Source of the DNA: an uncultured Clostridia bacterium | GTDB taxonomy: Bacteria; Bacillota; Clostridia; UBA1381 | Assembly (NCBI GenBank): GCA_944391225.1 | Contig: CALXSS010000022.1 | Location: 1-32,489, forward strand | Direction: 5' to 3' | Length of the DNA: 32,489 nt | In this document: piece after piece, positions 32,015 to 32,489 of the stretch | Layout of the letters: every line of letters begins with the position of its first letter | How positions within the stretch are numbered: the first letter of the stretch is position 1 | Translations under genes and position numbers: made by a program | The notes under the pieces: model-generated | Told to the model about the DNA's origin: nothing | Databases searched by the model: none | The model's input: only the letters and a program-made list of their open reading frames with translations

Positions 32015-32212
32015 TTTATTAAAACCAAAAACACTGGTTCCTGTAGCTGCTGAACTCGAATTATTCTTGAGATAATATTGATCTTTTCCATTCAAATCAT
32101 TTCCCAGCTGATCAAGAGCCATTTCAAGAGTCGTTTTTCCTGACGCCTTTACTACATCATCTTTGCTGAATCTGTTTATGCCCATGCAGGGCTTTTCATA
32201 ATTTTTTCTCAT
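32012..32212 (-). CDS. 66-aa short peptide, 'Y-x-x-P' family copy C
   Basis: A small protein of unknown function starting MRKNYEKPCMGINRFSKDDV, then VKASGKTTLEMALDQLGNDL and a Ser/Ala/Gly-rich end with GTSVFGFNK. It shares the N-terminal pattern with copies A and B, and like A keeps the acidic-VV-x-[SA]-S-G block. No signal peptide or membrane helix. AGGAGA lies 6 nt before the ATG; an in-frame start at 32245 has none. It follows the exported-type protein at 32233 by 20 nt, the same order and almost the same gap as copy A and its partner. Confidence 0.75.
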   Translation of the reverse strand: MRKNYEKPCMGINRFSKDDVVKASGKTTLEMALDQLGNDLNGKDQYYLKNNSSSAATGTSVFGFNK

Positions 32213-32232
32213 ATACTGTCTCCTATTAGTTA

Positions 32233-32489
32233 TTAAAATCCGCATGTCACATCAAAGCTGCTTTCGTTTATTGAGTTGAGATATTCTTCGCCATCTTCAT
32301 CTGCATCATCCATTACCACAATACCGAATGATGTGCTGCCTCCTGATATTGTTGTTGATTTTTTGCCTACAGTTCCGCTCTCCAAACCGACCTCAACGCT
32401 TGTTATAGTTCCATTATACGGTGTTACTGTCAAAACATATGTATCAGCTGCTTTGTTATCGATTCCGTATACCCTGCCTCCCTTTTTTA
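32233..32489 (-). CDS. C-terminal part of an exported-type protein, cut by the window edge
   Basis: The frame is open to the right edge, so only the last 84 to 85 residues are seen. They run KKGGRVYGIDNKAADTYVLT at the left, then a beta-rich domain (VTPYNGTITSVEVGLESG, KSTTISGGSTSFGIVV) and end DVTCGF. This domain resembles the end of the 571-aa exported protein at 18212 (ELTVKAGTYAVDSFELSISDG, then STTSISVGSTVVFGVAV). It is presumably a secreted surface protein, but its N-terminus lies outside the window. Confidence 0.7.
   Translation of the reverse strand, partial: KKGGRVYGIDNKAADTYVLTVTPYNGTITSVEVGLESGTVGKKSTTISGGSTSFGIVVMDDADEDGEEYLNSINESSFDVTCGF

Noticed and set aside
31779..32022. Small open frames on both strands (73 and 74 codons)
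   Set aside because: They span the second repeat copy and palindromes, and neither has a ribosome-binding site.

Overview
The window looks like a chromosomal segment of a gut-type member of the Clostridia (Bacillota). The evidence is strong AGGAGG ribosome-binding sites, frequent TTG/GTG starts, sporulation-linked genes (cwlD-like amidase, gerW/ytfJ with its DUF2953 partner), a Zn-type L31, the clostridial order M50 protease-scpA-scpB-DUF2953-gerW-radical SAM pair, and SLH and Listeria/Bacteroides-repeat surface proteins. I cannot assign a genus; a Ruminococcus- or Monoglobus-like lineage is only a guess.

Layout. 1-440: two tRNA-Ser genes (GCU, UGA) on the minus strand with a consensus promoter and a terminator. 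617-3830: cwlD-like amidase, then the serine-biosynthesis pair serC-serA under its own promoter and terminator. 4000-5490: a two-gene unit of coiled-coil proteins, one with a zinc ribbon and acidic tail, one with a C-terminal membrane anchor. 5552-8441: a MATE transporter converging on an Lsa-like ABC-F ribosome-protection gene, with a shared bidirectional terminator; the ABC-F leader has a 7-codon uORF and a terminator hairpin. 8743-11961 (minus): rpmE-rpsO-pnp, with a hairpin-rich MITE-like element between rpsO and pnp. 12037-17719 (minus): a tightly packed operon from one good promoter, M50 protease-scpA-scpB-DUF2953-gerW-radical SAM-radical SAM-linked protein.

17760-20184 (minus): interspersed palindromic repeats, then a secreted CBM96/DNRLRE plus beta-helix protein followed 21 nt later by a 57-aa peptide. 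20356-24578 (plus): cytoplasmic GH13 glycosidase, a second MATE transporter, and a cation/proton antiporter behind what appears to be a fluoride riboswitch with an overlapping terminator. 24831-31436 (plus): an exported three-SLH-repeat protein, a 66-aa peptide, and a 1800-aa exported repeat protein starting 1 nt after the peptide stop. 31440-32011: a 242-bp tandem duplication with terminators and palindromic repeats. 32012-32489 (minus): another 66-aa peptide, 20 nt downstream of a secreted-type protein cut by the window edge.

The most interesting signal is the recurrence of short leaderless peptides (57-66 aa) sharing an N-terminal pattern M-[KR]-[KR]-x(0,1)-Y-x-x-P-x-[LM]-x-I-x-x-F, each immediately beside a large exported protein. 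Two of the partner proteins also share a C-terminal domain and the same gene order and spacing. This looks like an undescribed peptide/surface-protein pairing. Other notable items are the ABC-F attenuator, the fluoride-switch antiporter, and several families of palindromic repeats.
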